Below the pieces are notes generated by a model, which ran no database searches, had not been told where the DNA came from, and saw nothing but the letters and a program-made list of their open reading frames with translations. Position numbers and translations under genes: made by a program. A stretch of DNA of 5,610 bases from JBHIAG01 sp046758465 (GTDB lineage: Bacteria; Acidobacteriota; Terriglobia; Acidiferrales; 2-02-FULL-67-57): NCBI GenBank assembly GCA_046758465.1, contig JBHIAG010000110.1, forward strand, positions 1-5,610, read 5' to 3'. Shown piece by piece: positions 5,335 through 5,610 of the stretch; within the stretch, counting starts at the first letter, position 1, and each line of letters opens with the position of its first letter.

Positions 5335-5610
5335 CTACTCTTCCGTTTCGGGGCCGCGGGAGCCCGGCCCGCCCATCGTCTGGTAGCGCCCCGGGCGCGG
5401 TGGGCCCGGGTTGGGCTGTCGGCGCGGCGGGACGGCGGAGGTATTGTGGGCCGCGGTGGGGCGGTCGCGGTCGTAGTGCCGCGCTTCTTCGTAGCGCCCG
5501 AAGATCATCTTGCCGGCGGTGGTTTGGAGCACGCTGGTGACGGTGATGTCGATGGTGCGGGAGATCATGCGCCGGGCGTTGTCGACCACCACCATGGTGC
5601 CGTCATCGAG
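5335..5610 (-). CDS. PIN-TRAM domain protein (YacL-like), C-terminal end only
   Basis: The frame runs off the right edge of the window; 91 C-terminal residues are present. [16 protein letters not shown] (1-16) and [20 protein letters not shown] (19-38) match the end of the TRAM domain of YacL-type proteins, which carry N-terminal membrane segments, a PIN nuclease-like domain and then this RNA-binding TRAM fold. Those upstream domains are outside the window. After the domain comes a roughly 50-residue tail rich in Pro, Arg, Gly and polar residues, probably disordered, ending in GPETEE. The placement directly before ispD-ispF matches the yacL-ispD-ispF order of Bacillus. The function of YacL-like proteins is poorly known; an RNA-related role is inferred from the domains. 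Confidence 0.85.
   Translation of the reverse strand, partial: LDDGTMVVVDNARRMISRTIDITVTSVLQTTAGKMIFGRYEEARHYDRDRPTAAHNTSAVPPRRQPNPGPPRPGRYQTMGGPGSRGPETEE

Noticed and set aside
4578..5540. 320-codon open frame on the plus strand
   Set aside because: It is antisense to ispD and the PIN-TRAM gene. The product is Gly/Ala-rich without recognisable motifs and has no convincing ribosome site.

Overview
The window is GC-rich, with genes packed tightly on both strands. It looks like chromosomal core sequence from a free-living, respiring bacterium. The gene content and protein style suggest Acidobacteriota or a nearby phylum, but nothing here proves the taxon. There are no tRNA or rRNA genes, insertion sequences, phage genes or CRISPR arrays. 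Apart from one short gene at the left end, all genes lie on the minus strand.

Left end (1-578, plus strand): one OsmC-family gene is interrupted in frame by TGA at 253-255. The TGA sits exactly where the family has its redox-active cysteine (AVAG-[TGA]-MTGTL). The second family cysteine (HCPVS) follows in the same frame. A 7-bp hairpin with loop TGGAA begins shortly after the TGA, at the spacing expected of a bacterial SECIS element. The best reading is a selenocysteine-containing OsmC-like protein of 154 residues, which automatic annotation would split into two fragments. TGA is an ordinary stop for neighbouring genes (ispF and the gltX-like gene), so a general genetic-code change is unlikely.

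Middle (579-3628, minus strand, read right to left): a degenerate glutamyl-tRNA synthetase paralog, then rlmB (23S rRNA 2'-O-methyltransferase), then a type II NADH dehydrogenase. Gaps are 2-6 nt, so they probably form one transcript. The GluRS-like protein has lost the HIGH motif, the KMSKS motif and most of the catalytic domain, but keeps a recognisable tRNA-binding/anticodon-binding part. It is probably not an aminoacyl-tRNA synthetase any more.

Right part (3738-5610, minus strand): the C-terminal end of a PIN-TRAM (YacL-like) protein, then ispD and ispF (two steps of the MEP isoprenoid pathway), then a leader region with a possible promoter and hairpin, then a 56-residue very basic protein of unknown function. 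The order yacL-ispD-ispF-(gltX)-rlmB matches the Bacillus subtilis yac cluster as I remember it. The degenerate gltX paralog therefore sits where a true gltX lies in that organism.
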